Shown: positions 7,160-15,193 of the stretch, piece by piece
Layout: every line of letters starts with the position of its first letter
How positions within the stretch are numbered: position 1 is the stretch's first letter
Source of the DNA: a virus
IMG/VR virus record: IMGVR_UViG_3300048589_000946
Coordinates: 1 to 41,517 of that record
Reading direction: 5' to 3' (one strand)
DNA length: 41,517 bases
Translations under genes and position numbers: made by a program
The notes under the pieces: generated by a model
What the model saw: the letters and a program-made list of their open reading frames with translations, nothing else
Databases searched by the model: none
Told to the model about the DNA's origin: nothing

Positions 7160-8789
7160 CCTCGACCACGACCCGGCCGCCCAGATGCGCCGCCACCATC
7201 GCCGCGCCCATCACCTGCGCCAGCCCGGTCGCGTCGATCTCGCCGAAGCCGGCCAGCAGCATTTCGCGGAACTCCTCCAGCGATCCGGCGGCATTCATCA
7301 TCGCCTCGATCTGCCCCAGCATCATCGCCATCGCCGGCCGGGCCTCGATCTCCAGCCGCTCGGCCAGCAGATCGGCGGGGTCGGGGGGCGCTGAGCGGGC
7401 CGCTGAGGGGCCTTTTGCCTGCAGCGCGGCCTCGGGTCGGGGCGGGGCGATATGACCGTTGAATAGGTATTGAATGGCGCTCTGCGGGCCGGTTGCGTCC
7501 GCAGGCGCGGTCCCGGGTGGCATCTGCGGGTCCGATTTCATCGCCGGGCGCAGGATCTCGGCCCCGGCCTCGGGTTCGGCCAGGCCGAACTTCTCCAGCA
7601 CGCTGCGGGCGCTGACCCGCAGCCCGCGGTCGATCAGCGGCGCCAGCGCGCTCGACAGCGCCGCCAGGTCTTCGGGCTCCGGGCGTTCGATCCGCAGGCG
7701 CGGGTAGGTCTGCTGCGGCCCGTATTCCAGATCGATCCACGGCCGGATCAGATCGCGGTTGAGGATCGCCGCCAGCGCCCGGCAATCGGCGGTCTCGATA
7801 TCCTTCTGCACCTCGCGATGTTCCTTGCCCGATCCCAGCCCGCCGACCTGGGCGTCGGTGGTCGAGGTCTGGCCCAGCACCGCCTTCGATATCTGCTTGT
7901 CCAGCCAGTCGGCGCGACGCTCGTAATGATCGCTCGAAGCGCCGACATTGGCGCTCTCAACAAACTCGACCAGCATGCTTTCGGGGATGATCGCCGCACA
8001 GTCGCCGCCGATGTTGGCCACCGCCCGGAACAGCGTCTCGCGGTCCTCCTCCGAGGCGCCGGGGCCGTATTTGCCGACCCGGATCGGCTGGCCGTAGGTC
8101 TGGGTGAAGATCGCCCAGTCGCGCTGGGTGTAGGCCTTGAACATCCAGCTCCAGGTCGCCAGCCGCGCCAGCCCCGATCGCAACGGCAGCCCGGACTTGG
8201 CGGCCATGGTGGCAAAGATGAACTGATAGGCCGGATAGGTCACCTCGTTGCCGCCCTGGTCCAGCATCACCGGCGTCGCCAGATCGTGGCGGGCAAAGCG
8301 GAACCAGCGCGGATCGCGCCATTCCAGCCGCGCCGGCATCCATTGCAGCGTGGAGGTTTCCCAGATGATCTCGGTATGGCTGTAGCCCTTGCCGAGCGCA
8401 TCGAGGATGTTGAACAACTCCTCGGCCAGCTCGTCGCGCCTGAGCCAGTCGCGCACCATCTCGGCCATCTCGGCCGAGCGGGCATCGTCGCCGCCCTCTT
8501 CGACCGCGATGTCGATCTGGCTGACCGAGCGTTTGCGGGTACCCAGCACGCCGGTGTAATGCGGATCGCGCTCCTCGATGATCTCGGCCAGTTCCAGATA
8601 GCGGATCGGATCGCCGGCATCGGCCTCGCGCAGGATCGTGGCCAGTCGCTGCGGGTTGAGCCCGTCGGCCGGATAGCCGGTCAGCGGCGAGCGCACCCCG
8701 CCAAGGGTCGCCCCAGCCACTTCCCTGCGCAAATCTGTGCGCCTGACCGGGGTGCCCCAGCGGTCGAGCAGTTGCGGTTCACGGGCCAT
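7143..8789 (-). CDS. Portal protein (DUF935, Mu gp29)
   Basis: A 548-residue portal protein that forms the ring through which DNA enters and leaves the head. DUF935 signs include the 'LNPQRLATILREADAGDPIRYLELAEIIEERDPHYTGVL-TRK--V' N-terminal block, the 'GKGYSHTEIIWE' segment, the DWAIFTQTYGQPIRVGKYG core and the 'SKAVLGQTSTTDA' loop. Length fits the family. It lies between terminase and MuF as in Mu. Confidence 0.92.
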   Translation of the reverse strand: MAREPQLLDRWGTPVRRTDLRREVAGATLGGVRSPLTGYPADGLNPQRLATILREADAGDPIRYLELAEIIEERDPHYTGVLGTRKRSVSQIDIAVEEGGDDARSAEMAEMVRDWLRRDELAEELFNILDALGKGYSHTEIIWETSTLQWMPARLEWRDPRWFRFARHDLATPVMLDQGGNEVTYPAYQFIFATMAAKSGLPLRSGLARLATWSWMFKAYTQRDWAIFTQTYGQPIRVGKYGPGASEEDRETLFRAVANIGGDCAAIIPESMLVEFVESANVGASSDHYERRADWLDKQISKAVLGQTSTTDAQVGGLGSGKEHREVQKDIETADCRALAAILNRDLIRPWIDLEYGPQQTYPRLRIERPEPEDLAALSSALAPLIDRGLRVSARSVLEKFGLAEPEAGAEILRPAMKSDPQMPPGTAPADATGPQSAIQYLFNGHIAPPRPEAALQAKGPSAARSAPPDPADLLAERLEIEARPAMAMMLGQIEAMMNAAGSLEEFREMLLAGFGEIDATGLAQVMGAAMVAAHLGGRVVVEDEAGD

Positions 8790-9022
8790 CAGTTGTCTCC
8801 CTGCAAACGTACCGCTTCAAATCGGCCGTCAAAGAACTCACTGGCCGAACGGGCAATCGGACCGGAATGCTGGGCAGGTTCGGGGTTGTTCAGGCGGCGA
8901 TATAGAATTCCAGGCTCCCAGGTGGCCTCGATCTGGCACCGCCCTACAATCACATAGAGGTGCCCTGTCATTCTGTGCCGCCAGACCGTTCCGGCTTCGC
9001 CTCTTTCAAACATCGGGCTCAT
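8789..9022 (-). CDS. Small DUF1653-like protein
   Basis: A 77-residue protein inserted between terminase and portal genes. The core GTVWRHRMTGHLYVIVGRC, then 'ILYRRLN' and 'SEFFDGRFEAV', follows the pattern of DUF1653-like proteins ('Y-H-KG-LY-V------E-----YR-L--------P---F-----'). The ATG was chosen because it shares a base with the terminase stop (TGATG); its own stop overlaps the portal start. Function unknown; such small proteins occur in many phages. Confidence 0.6.
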   Translation of the reverse strand: MSPMFERGEAGTVWRHRMTGHLYVIVGRCQIEATWEPGILYRRLNNPEPAQHSGPIARSASEFFDGRFEAVRLQGDN

Positions 9023-10431
9023 CACAGCCCCCCTCGCAAACCCGAACCCAGCGGCGGCCGCCACCAGCCGCGGGCATCGTCGTCGTCGCTGTCGTCCCGC
9101 GACCCGACCGCCGGCACCCCGCGATAGCCGTATTCCGCCGGCCCGCTGCGCGCCGCCCCCACCGCCAGCGCACCGGCCCAGAACCGGTCGGCGTGGCCGT
9201 CGGTATCGCCATCGGCGATCAGGCGGCGCTGGCCGGTGATCCCGACCTGACTTCGGATCGCGTGCAGATCGGCGCGCAGCGCCGGATCGCCGGCCGGAAT
9301 GCGCAACCGCCGGTCCTGCATCCGCTCCTTCAGCGCCGTCGCGAGATCCAGCTTGGAACTGAGCGAAAACAGCACGCCCTCGACGCGCGACGATCCGTGC
9401 CGGCGCTTGGCATCCTCAACCGGCTTTTCGCCCATGCCGGTCTGGTCCATCGCCGCCCGCACCACACGGTAGCGGCGCATGACCTGGTCCAGCAGCGCAT
9501 CCTGTTCGGCAAAACTGATCCGGCGCCGGGCGATCACCTCGCGGGTCCACAGCACGTCGCCGACCTCTTCCACCACCCAGATCACGAACAGGTCGTTGCG
9601 GGCCGCGATATCGACGCCGACAAAGCAGTTGCCGCCCTGGTAATGCTCGGGTCGCCCGGCCGCGTCATGTTCGACCGCCGCGATCAGGTCGTAGTCGAGC
9701 CAGGCGCTGGCCTCGTCGAGCCACGTCAACTCGTATTCCTGCGCCCAGGCATCCTCGTCGGCCATGCCGGCGCGCAGCATGTCGACATCGCGGTCCAGCC
9801 CCTGCGCCACCGCCTGATAGATATCGACCACATGGCGCGACCACACCGAGCTTTCGGCGGTCATCAGCTCGAAGAACTTGTTGCCCTTGCCGTTGGGTGT
9901 CGAGATCACCCGCAGCTTCTGACCACCTTTCGAGATCACCGGAAACAGCGCCGCCCAGATCTCGCGCGACTTGGCGTGGAAGGCGAACTCGTCAAGAATG
10001 ACATTGGCCGAGAACCCGCGCGCAGTGTCGGGGTTGGCCGGCAGCGCGGTGATCCGGCTGCCGTTGGGAAACACCACCTCCAGCGCCTTGTAGACCGCAT
10101 CCGGCCCCCTGGCTTGCGGACTGCGGTATTCGCCTTCTTCAAAGCTCGGTTCACCGCCCTTCAACAGGGTGTTGAACACCGCGTAAAACGCGCGTGTGAA
10201 CGGCTTGATGACCTCGGTCATCGCCTCGGCGGCCTGGCGTTCGCCGCGCGACAGGATCACCCAGCGCGACCGGCGGTCTTCCGACCAGGCGCGGAAACAA
10301 TCGTCGACGCATTCGCCACAGGTCGAGAAGGTCTTGCCGGTCTGGCGGGCGAACATGCCGATCTTGAACCGGCTGACATCCTCGATCCAGGCTTTTTGGT
10401 AGGGCAAGAATTGAACGACGGGAGGGATCAT
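9022..10431 (-). CDS. Terminase large subunit (Mu gp28)
   Basis: A 469-residue packaging motor ATPase and nuclease. The ATPase domain shows Walker A ARQTGKT at residues 28-34 and Walker B VILDEF at about 144-149, followed by the coupling 'VISTPNGKGNKFFELM' segment. The C-terminal nuclease half contains 'FVGVDIAARNDLFVIWVVE', where the Asp of GVDIA is the expected RNase H-like metal ligand. In Mu-like phages this enzyme packages headful DNA from transposed copies together with the DUF3486 small subunit. Length is slightly below Mu gp28. Confidence 0.9.
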   Translation of the reverse strand: MIPPVVQFLPYQKAWIEDVSRFKIGMFARQTGKTFSTCGECVDDCFRAWSEDRRSRWVILSRGERQAAEAMTEVIKPFTRAFYAVFNTLLKGGEPSFEEGEYRSPQARGPDAVYKALEVVFPNGSRITALPANPDTARGFSANVILDEFAFHAKSREIWAALFPVISKGGQKLRVISTPNGKGNKFFELMTAESSVWSRHVVDIYQAVAQGLDRDVDMLRAGMADEDAWAQEYELTWLDEASAWLDYDLIAAVEHDAAGRPEHYQGGNCFVGVDIAARNDLFVIWVVEEVGDVLWTREVIARRRISFAEQDALLDQVMRRYRVVRAAMDQTGMGEKPVEDAKRRHGSSRVEGVLFSLSSKLDLATALKERMQDRRLRIPAGDPALRADLHAIRSQVGITGQRRLIADGDTDGHADRFWAGALAVGAARSGPAEYGYRGVPAVGSRDDSDDDDARGWWRPPLGSGLRGGL

Positions 10432-10583
10432 CGAAACGACCTCCAGCCCGGATACTCAAACCCGTAGAGCAGCCAGACGTTCTCGACCCAGTCGTCGCGC
10501 AGGATCAGACCGACCGGGTTCCAGTTGTGATAGCAGGCATGAATACAGATGGCATCCCAAAGCCCCAGTCGCGGACTGGTCAT
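10428..10583 (-). CDS. Tiny phage protein, 51 residues
   Basis: A Trp-rich 51-residue reading frame (MTSPRLGLWDAICIHACYHN at the start, ending EYPGWRSFR). Both ends overlap neighbours by ATGA: its start overlaps the stop of the 63-residue gene and its stop overlaps the terminase start, which is the main evidence that it is real. No family recognised. Confidence 0.55.
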   Translation of the reverse strand: MTSPRLGLWDAICIHACYHNWNPVGLILRDDWVENVWLLYGFEYPGWRSFR

Positions 10584-10771
10584 CGGTCAACCTCCTCGAT
10601 GCGCCATCCCGCCCGTTCAAGCGAGCGCCAGAGCAGCACGCATTGAGCCTCGTCTTCGACCGGCCTGCCGCCACGGGCGTGGGACACCGCGCCATCCTCG
10701 GCCGCGGCGCGGGTCGCCTCCATCGGCCCCACCCGGCGCGTCAGCCCGGGCTCGATCCACCGCCAGCCCAT
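10580..10771 (-). CDS. Small hypothetical phage protein, 63 residues
   Basis: A 63-residue protein starting MGWRWIEPGLTRRVG and containing 'EAQCVLLWRSLERAGWRIEEVDR' at the end. The start shares a base with the upstream stop (TGATG) and its stop overlaps the next start, so it belongs to the chain of coupled small genes before the terminase. No function can be assigned. Confidence 0.6.
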   Translation of the reverse strand: MGWRWIEPGLTRRVGPMEATRAAAEDGAVSHARGGRPVEDEAQCVLLWRSLERAGWRIEEVDR

Positions 10772-11058
10772 CAGCAGGCCTCCCAGTAACCGTCGCGCAA
10801 CCAGCCATGCCAGCCGCAGAGCAGGTTGTGCACAGATGGCGACAGCGTCGGCTCGGACAGCGACCCGTTCCACGACCAGGACGGTGAGATCACCGGCTTG
10901 GCGTTCCGCCCTACGGGTATGCGCGACGGGCCCTCGCAGCCGCAGGGACAGAAGAACCACATCGCTGCCGGATCGGAGGTCACGTCGAAATACACCGACC
11001 CCGGGATCGCCGCCTGGCGGAACTCGCGATGATCCCGGTATCGGATCGCCCGGATCAT
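10771..11058 (-). CDS. DUF6527-like zinc-binding protein
   Basis: A 95-residue protein with the pattern of DUF6527: 'PGSVYFD', then WFFCPCGCEGPSRIPVG, then 'PSWSWNGSLSEPTLSPSVHNL' and a closing 'CGWHGWLRDG'. The CPCGC cysteines and the C-terminal Cys/His are likely metal ligands. DUF6527 proteins are common in phages and mobile islands; their role is unknown. Coupled to both neighbours by overlapping start and stop. Confidence 0.65.
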   Translation of the reverse strand: MIRAIRYRDHREFRQAAIPGSVYFDVTSDPAAMWFFCPCGCEGPSRIPVGRNAKPVISPSWSWNGSLSEPTLSPSVHNLLCGWHGWLRDGYWEAC

Positions 11059-11246
11059 GACCGCGCCTCGCGCAGGCCGATCAGGTAGGGCCGGTCGCGC
11101 CACCAGGTGACGGTGCAGTCCAGCCCAAGATGGGTAAACCGCTGGCGCCGGCCAAAGGCCCAGGCACAAACCGCCTGCCAGACCGGGGCGCGGCGCCAGT
11201 TTGCATCGCCACCCAGGACGATGGCGCCGATTGCCGCGTCATCCAT
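11055..11246 (-). CDS. Small hypothetical phage protein, 63 residues
   Basis: A 63-residue protein rich in Trp and Arg (for example WRRAPVWQAVCAWAFGRRQRF and VTWWRDRPYLIGL). Its ATG shares a base with the DUF3486 stop and its stop overlaps the DUF6527 start. No family recognised. Confidence 0.55.
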   Translation of the reverse strand: MDDAAIGAIVLGGDANWRRAPVWQAVCAWAFGRRQRFTHLGLDCTVTWWRDRPYLIGLREARS

Positions 11247-11806
11247 CAGCCGAACCCCAGAATGCGCCGCGCCTCGGCGGCGGCCGCAGCCTCGGCACCA
11301 CCGGCGGCGGTGGCCGCGTCCAGCCGTGCCTCCAGGACGGCCCGCTCGGCATCGCGCGCCTCGGCAGCGACGCGGCGGCGTTCGTCCTCGCGCAGTTTCT
11401 CGCGGAACCCCGCCGACTGCATCAGATCCTTCAGCATCCGCCCCAGCGCCATCAGGTCCTTGGGCTCCAGATGCCCGTCGTCCTCGCGCACCGCCTTCAT
11501 CATCTGCACCGCCGAGGCGGCGATCATCTGCATCAGGGCGCGGTGCATGTTGCTTTCCTGCTCGATGTCCATGTCCGACAGCAGGGTCTCGGCCAGCGCA
11601 AAGGCGTCGCGCTGGTCCTTCAGCAGCTTCGAGAACTCGCCCACCGCCGTCTTGCCGATGCGCAGCTCGCAGCCGGTCTCGTCAAGCCAGACGTTCAGAT
11701 CCTCGGTCACCGCCAGGATATTGGCAAAGCCGTTCGCCGCCAGCGTCCTGGCCAGGCGGTCGCGCAACTCGTGCGGGATCAGGTCGAGCTTGCGGGGGCT
11801 GGGCAT
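11246..11806 (-). CDS. DUF3486 protein (Mu gp27), probable small terminase
   Basis: A 186-residue DUF3486 family protein. The opening 'PSPRKLDLIPHELRDRLARTLAANGF' is a small DNA-binding helical module, followed by long charged helices (residues 60-160) expected to oligomerise. In Mu-like phages this protein, with gp28, recognises the packaging site. It sits two bases after the gp26-like gene. Confidence 0.82.
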   Translation of the reverse strand: MPSPRKLDLIPHELRDRLARTLAANGFANILAVTEDLNVWLDETGCELRIGKTAVGEFSKLLKDQRDAFALAETLLSDMDIEQESNMHRALMQMIAASAVQMMKAVREDDGHLEPKDLMALGRMLKDLMQSAGFREKLREDERRRVAAEARDAERAVLEARLDAATAAGGAEAAAAAEARRILGFG

Positions 11807-11807
11807 C

Positions 11808-12107
11808 TCAGGACCGTGGCGCCGGACGGCGCACGCCCGGGTGGCGGGCGATGCCCTGGGCGACCTCGACGCCGCGCACGGTCGCCGTGGCGATGACCAG
11901 GCCGGCGGTCGCCTCGGTTGTGATCAGCCCCTGTTCGGCCAGCCAGGCCAGTTCGCCGGCGATCTGGTCGCGGGTCATGTCGAGCCCGCATTGCGGCAGC
12001 AGCGTGGCCAGCACCGACAGGTTCGAGGTATAGCGCGGCGCATCCTCCAGGAACCGCAGGATGGCGATCCGGGCGTGCTCGCGAAAGGTCGTTTCACGAT
12101 AGGTCAT
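11808..12107 (-). CDS. Mu gp26-like winged-helix protein (VpaChn25_0724 family)
   Basis: A 99-residue protein with the typical start MTYRETTFREHARIAILRFL and a winged-helix core ('YTSNLSVLATLLPQCGLDMTRDQIAGELAWLAEQGLITTE'). This family is regularly found beside the terminase genes in Mu-like phages and may help regulate or assist packaging. The ATG overlaps the DUF2730 stop by four bases. Confidence 0.78.
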   Translation of the reverse strand: MTYRETTFREHARIAILRFLEDAPRYTSNLSVLATLLPQCGLDMTRDQIAGELAWLAEQGLITTEATAGLVIATATVRGVEVAQGIARHPGVRRPAPRS

Positions 12108-12466
12108 TTGCGGCCTCCGCCGGACAGAAGATGATCCTCATGGCGGGTGACGATGGTCTCCAGCCGTACCATCACGTCGTTGTTGCCGCGGATCACCGCG
12201 CGCAACTCGCGCATGTCGCCGGCCATCGACGTCAGGCTGATCTGCAACTGATGCATGTCGTCCTTGGCCGGCATCGCCTGCACCATCTGCTCAAGCGATG
12301 CGACGCGACGATCCTGCCCTGCCTGCTGGGCCGTCAGCGCCACAATCCGGGCCTCGTTCTTCTTGGTGCCGGAATTCATGATCGCCCAGAGATTGGTGCC
12401 AAGGTTGAGCAGGGTCAGGACAACTGCTGCCCAGACCATCAGCGGTGCGATATCAAGCGCCTCCAC
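12104..12466 (-). CDS. DUF2730 membrane-anchored phage protein
   Basis: A 120-residue protein with one N-terminal membrane helix (PLMVWAAVVLTLLNLGTNLW) and a long coiled coil afterwards, the DUF2730/gp25 layout of Mu-like phages. It lies in the lysis-to-packaging boundary and could be a spanin-like or virion accessory protein. The start is a GTG, chosen because it lies just after the previous stop and gives the correct family N-terminus. Confidence 0.72.
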   Translation of the reverse strand: MEALDIAPLMVWAAVVLTLLNLGTNLWAIMNSGTKKNEARIVALTAQQAGQDRRVASLEQMVQAMPAKDDMHQLQISLTSMAGDMRELRAVIRGNNDVMVRLETIVTRHEDHLLSGGGRK

Positions 12467-12469
12467 GGA

Positions 12470-12826
12470 TCAGGCCCCGTTGCCCGATTGGCCGGTGCCG
12501 CGCAGCTTCTGGATCTTGGCGCGTGCCAGACCCACCAGCACGTCGGGCCGCGCCCCCAGGGCCTCGATCGCGTCGGGAACGCTGCGGCGGGCGTAATCGA
12601 CCACCTGCGGCACCAGATCCTCCAGCGATCCGCCAGCACCGGTGGCATCCACCTGAAGCGCGCCGCTGTCGATTGCCGAATGCAGCGCCTCGCGCCAGAT
12701 GCGTTCTGCCTGCAGACCCAGCACCCGCATCAGCGCCCGACCGACCAGGGCGAAGATCGTGGTCAGGACCAGGGAAACGAGACCGACGATATGCGGCTCG
12801 AAGGTGGTCAGGATGGTGTCGAACAT
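12470..12826 (-). CDS. Putative holin-like membrane protein
   Basis: A 118-residue protein with a strong N-terminal membrane segment (about residues 12-36, IVGLVSLVLTTIFALVGRAL) and a soluble, mildly basic tail. Its position between the exported lysis-region protein and DUF2730, downstream of the endolysin, suggests a holin or holin partner, but no holin family signature is seen. Confidence 0.5.
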   Translation of the reverse strand: MFDTILTTFEPHIVGLVSLVLTTIFALVGRALMRVLGLQAERIWREALHSAIDSGALQVDATGAGGSLEDLVPQVVDYARRSVPDAIEALGARPDVLVGLARAKIQKLRGTGQSGNGA

Positions 12827-12851
12827 GTCAGTCAGTCCTTGCAGTCAGGTG

Positions 12852-13181
12852 TCAGTTCAAGGTTCCGCCGGGAATGGCGGGCGCGGTTGGAGCGGTCGCT
12901 CCGGTCCAGTCGCGGCCCTCGGCCGCCAGGCAGGCCACACCCGACGGGGTGACGCCCAGCATGGTCCAGGTGGCGCCATCGGGCGATGCGGTGACCACGA
13001 CCAGCGTACCGTCCGAGCTGATACCGGCACCGACGACCGCCTCGCCGTGTTTCTCGGCCAGATACATGCGGACCTGGGCCCAGCCGGCGCATTGCACGCC
13101 CTGGGCGAAAGCCGGCCTGGCCGCCGGCATGGCGGCAATGATCAGGGCCAGTACGGCGGCGATGCGGGAGAGAATGCTCAT
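12852..13181 (-). CDS. Exported lysis-region protein
   Basis: A 109-residue protein with a clear signal peptide (basic MSILSR, hydrophobic core, cleavage after ARPAFA). The mature part has two Cys (VQCAG and VACLA) and a beta-rich middle with 'DGTLVVVTASPDGATWTML'. It lies four bases after the endolysin gene. Possibly a periplasmic lysis helper; no family recognised. Confidence 0.6.
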   Translation of the reverse strand: MSILSRIAAVLALIIAAMPAARPAFAQGVQCAGWAQVRMYLAEKHGEAVVGAGISSDGTLVVVTASPDGATWTMLGVTPSGVACLAAEGRDWTGATAPTAPAIPGGTLN

Positions 13182-13185
13182 GTGC

Positions 13186-13860
13186 TCAGGCCTCGTTGCG
13201 CGACAGCGGCTGGCCACTTGCGGTCAGCCGGATGGTGGTCAGCGGCTGCGACACACCGACGGGCCAGCGCGCGGCCAGCAATCTGCCCCTGGCGACCCGG
13301 GTCACGGTGACGGCGTCAGACTGATTGCCGCCCAGCACATGAAAGGCCGCGTCGTCCTCGCCCCAGTAAAACCCCACATGCCCGGCCCAGCCGCCGGGCG
13401 AGCCGCGCCAGAACACCAGCACCGCGCCCAGTTGCGGCCGCGCCGCCGCGCCGAACCCGGCCCAGTTGCGCGCCCCCAGCGGGTTTTCCGGCAGGGCAAT
13501 GCCCGGCTGCCATTTGCGCAGCACGGTGGCCACGAAGGCGCCACACCAGGGGATTTCGCGGGGATCGATCCAGGCCACCGGTGCGTCGAACCAGGCGCGC
13601 AGCGCGCCCGTATCGCGGGTCTCGTGCAGCCCCTTGATCCGGATTGCCTCGGCCAGCCAGGGAATGTCGGTATCGGGCGCCGGCGCCATCAGCGCGGCCA
13701 GGGTCAGCGGGCCGAGATACGGTCGCGCCCGAAACCCGATCGACCGCTTGAACGCGACAATCGCCGCCTCGGTGCGCGGGCCGACAATCCCGTCCACCGG
13801 CCCCGGGTTGAAACCCAGGCTCGCCAGCCGCTCCTGCACCGCCCTGATGTCGATATCCAT
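13186..13860 (-). CDS. Endolysin: peptidoglycan-binding domain plus amidase/peptidase
   Basis: A 224-residue lysis enzyme. Residues about 5-58 form a PG_binding_1 module ('VQERLASLGFNPGPVDGIVGPRTEAAIVAFKRSIGF'). The rest is a CHAP/NlpC-P60-like domain of the TIGR02594 kind, with catalytic Cys106 in PWCGAFV and His161 in GHVGFY, and a final GGNQSDAV motif. It degrades the cell wall at the end of infection. The ATG at 13860 was chosen over an upstream in-frame start because the domain begins there. It is the first gene after the Mor-type activator, so it should be under the middle/late promoter. Confidence 0.85.
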   Translation of the reverse strand: MDIDIRAVQERLASLGFNPGPVDGIVGPRTEAAIVAFKRSIGFRARPYLGPLTLAALMAPAPDTDIPWLAEAIRIKGLHETRDTGALRAWFDAPVAWIDPREIPWCGAFVATVLRKWQPGIALPENPLGARNWAGFGAAARPQLGAVLVFWRGSPGGWAGHVGFYWGEDDAAFHVLGGNQSDAVTVTRVARGRLLAARWPVGVSQPLTTIRLTASGQPLSRNEA

Positions 13861-13927
13861 GATTGCCCCCGTGGCGCAAAACCGCGCGACAGGGTCAGAA
13901 TGGCATTTGCAGGGGGGGCAGGGCATG

Positions 13928-13941
13928 GCCAACATGTTGGC
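13928..13941. promoter_or_regulatory. Perfect 14-bp palindrome upstream of the lysis/late operon
   Basis: GCCAACATGTTGGC lies in the 105-bp gap between the Mor-type activator gene and the endolysin gene. Mor and C proteins of Mu bind dyad sites near -43 of promoters that lack a good -35 box, so this is a candidate binding site for the adjacent Mor-like protein. The palindrome is seen; the role is inferred. Confidence 0.45.
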
Positions 13942-13965
13942 AGGTCGGGCCGGCAGGTCGGGCGC

Positions 13966-14355
13966 TCAGAACAGCCGCAACTGGCGGTCGTCGGGCGCGG
14001 CCCCGGTCGGGCGCGACGATCCGTCGGGGGCGTCGCGCAGGTATTTCCAGATCGCCACGTCGGTCACATGCAGTCTGCGCGCGATTTCGTTGACCGACAA
14101 GCCCCGGCATTTGAGAACATGCGCCAGCCAGCGCCGGCAGGTCGGCACCCGGATCACCTCGCCCGGGCGCAGCGAACACAGCGCCTCCATCCCGTCGCGA
14201 CCCAGCAGCGCCTCGGCCTCGCTGCGCCCGCCCGGGTCACGCGCCAGATAAAGCCGCGATCCGCCGAAACTCAGCAGCAAGGCCACCGCCCGCTCGGGGC
14301 CGAGCAGATCGACATAGGGCGCCACATGCGCCGGCGGGCGCGGCAGGGCTGTCAT
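13966..14355 (-). CDS. mor: Mor-type transcription activator
   Basis: A 129-residue protein with the architecture of Mu Mor/C activators: an N-terminal dimerisation part ('YVDLLGPERAVALLLSFGGSRLYLARD' and 'EAEALLGRDGMEALCSLRPGEVIRVPT') and a C-terminal helix-turn-helix (about residues 85-110, 'RGLSVNEIARRLHVTDVAIWKYL' with CRGLSVN at its start). It should switch on middle or late phage genes. It is the last gene of the early/middle operon and directly precedes the lysis genes, the same place as mor/C in Mu. The ATG overlaps the previous stop by four bases. Confidence 0.85.
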   Translation of the reverse strand: MTALPRPPAHVAPYVDLLGPERAVALLLSFGGSRLYLARDPGGRSEAEALLGRDGMEALCSLRPGEVIRVPTCRRWLAHVLKCRGLSVNEIARRLHVTDVAIWKYLRDAPDGSSRPTGAAPDDRQLRLF

Positions 14356-14606
14356 TCCGGGCGCTCGCGCCGCACCCGGCCGAGGCGCGGATCGGGGCGG
14401 TTGACTTGCAGGACCGTCGTTACCACCCCGTCCCGGATCTTGTAGGAGAACCCCGCCACCACCACGCCACAGGCGCCGGGATGGTCCTGCGCCAGATCGA
14501 CCTTGTGGCCGATCTCGCGGCGCACCGCCTCCACGTCCAGCCCGAGCACCCGTTCGAGGTAACGCAGCACCGCATGGTCCGAGACCGGGGTCAGCGGCTT
14601 TTTCAT
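14352..14606 (-). CDS. Small Mu-like phage protein between GemA and Mor
   Basis: An 84-residue protein, starting MKKPLTPVSDHAVLRYLERV. The 'HAVLRYLERVLGLDVEAVRREI' segment is widespread in small phage and toxin-like proteins of this position, followed by a beta-rich half ('GVVVAGFSYKIRDGVVTTVL'), which gives a compact BrnT/RelE-like impression. Function unknown. Overlaps both neighbours by ATGA. Confidence 0.6.
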   Translation of the reverse strand: MKKPLTPVSDHAVLRYLERVLGLDVEAVRREIGHKVDLAQDHPGACGVVVAGFSYKIRDGVVTTVLQVNRPDPRLGRVRRERPE

Positions 14607-15079
14607 CGCGGGGTCTCCCCGGTCTTGCGTTCCGTGGCGATACCCTCGCGCCGGCACCAGTCCTTCAGCGCCCGGGTCACGTCGCTGATCTGGCGGGCAT
14701 CGCGCAGCGCGTCGATGTCGATCGGCACCGACTGCCAGGTGCCCTCGAACCGCGACCGCACGAAGGCGTTCAGCCCGGCCCGCGAGGGCGAGGTCAGCTT
14801 GCCCGCCCGCCCCAGCAGCCCCCACAGCACATGCACATAGCGCAGATCGCCGCGCGGCGCCGGCGGGTGGGCTTCACGCCCCGTTGAACCATGCTTGAAG
14901 CCGTCGGCTTTCAGCCGCTCCAGCAGGCGCCGCAGGTCGGCCTCGTCCATGTCGGACATGCTGGATTTGCCAGTCACCACCAGTTGCAGATCGCGCCGCG
15001 CCTCGCCGTCGATCCCCAGATCGCGGCAGGCCACATGCACCGTGCGCTGCAAGGCGCGGAGTTTCGGGGGGACGGTCAT
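14603..15079 (-). CDS. gemA: Mu gp16-like GemA regulator
   Basis: A 158-residue GemA/gp16 family protein (DUF1018). Typical features are the N-terminal helices 'KLRALQRTVHVACRDLGIDGEARRDLQLVVTGKSSMSDM', the following ERLKADGF segment, the 'YVHVLWGLLGRAGKL' block and the C-terminal 'ALKDWCRREGI'. In Mu, GemA alters host gene expression and DNA topology during lytic growth. It lies at the usual place before mor. Confidence 0.85.
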   Translation of the reverse strand: MTVPPKLRALQRTVHVACRDLGIDGEARRDLQLVVTGKSSMSDMDEADLRRLLERLKADGFKHGSTGREAHPPAPRGDLRYVHVLWGLLGRAGKLTSPSRAGLNAFVRSRFEGTWQSVPIDIDALRDARQISDVTRALKDWCRREGIATERKTGETPR

Positions 15080-15148
15080 GCCAGCGTCCTCGCCTTGCGA
15101 GGGCGCGCTGCCCGGCAGGGGCTTCGCTTGAGAAGCTCCCGAGAGGAT

Positions 15149-15172
15149 GCGGCCCCCCTTGCAGGGGGCCGC
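15149..15172. terminator. Strong hairpin upstream of GemA gene
   Basis: GCGGCCCCC and GGGGGCCGC form a 9-bp GC stem with a 6-base loop in the 114-bp gap between the 65-residue gene and gemA. No T-run follows on the minus strand. A transcription attenuator or Rho-assisted stop is likely. Confidence 0.4.
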
Positions 15173-15193
15173 GTCAGATCTTGATTGTGCGCG

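Noticed and set aside
12445-14445. 666-codon plus-strand open frame opposite lysis and mor genes
   Set aside because: Arg/Pro/Gly-rich shadow; endolysin, exported protein and Mor-like gene are clear on the minus strand.
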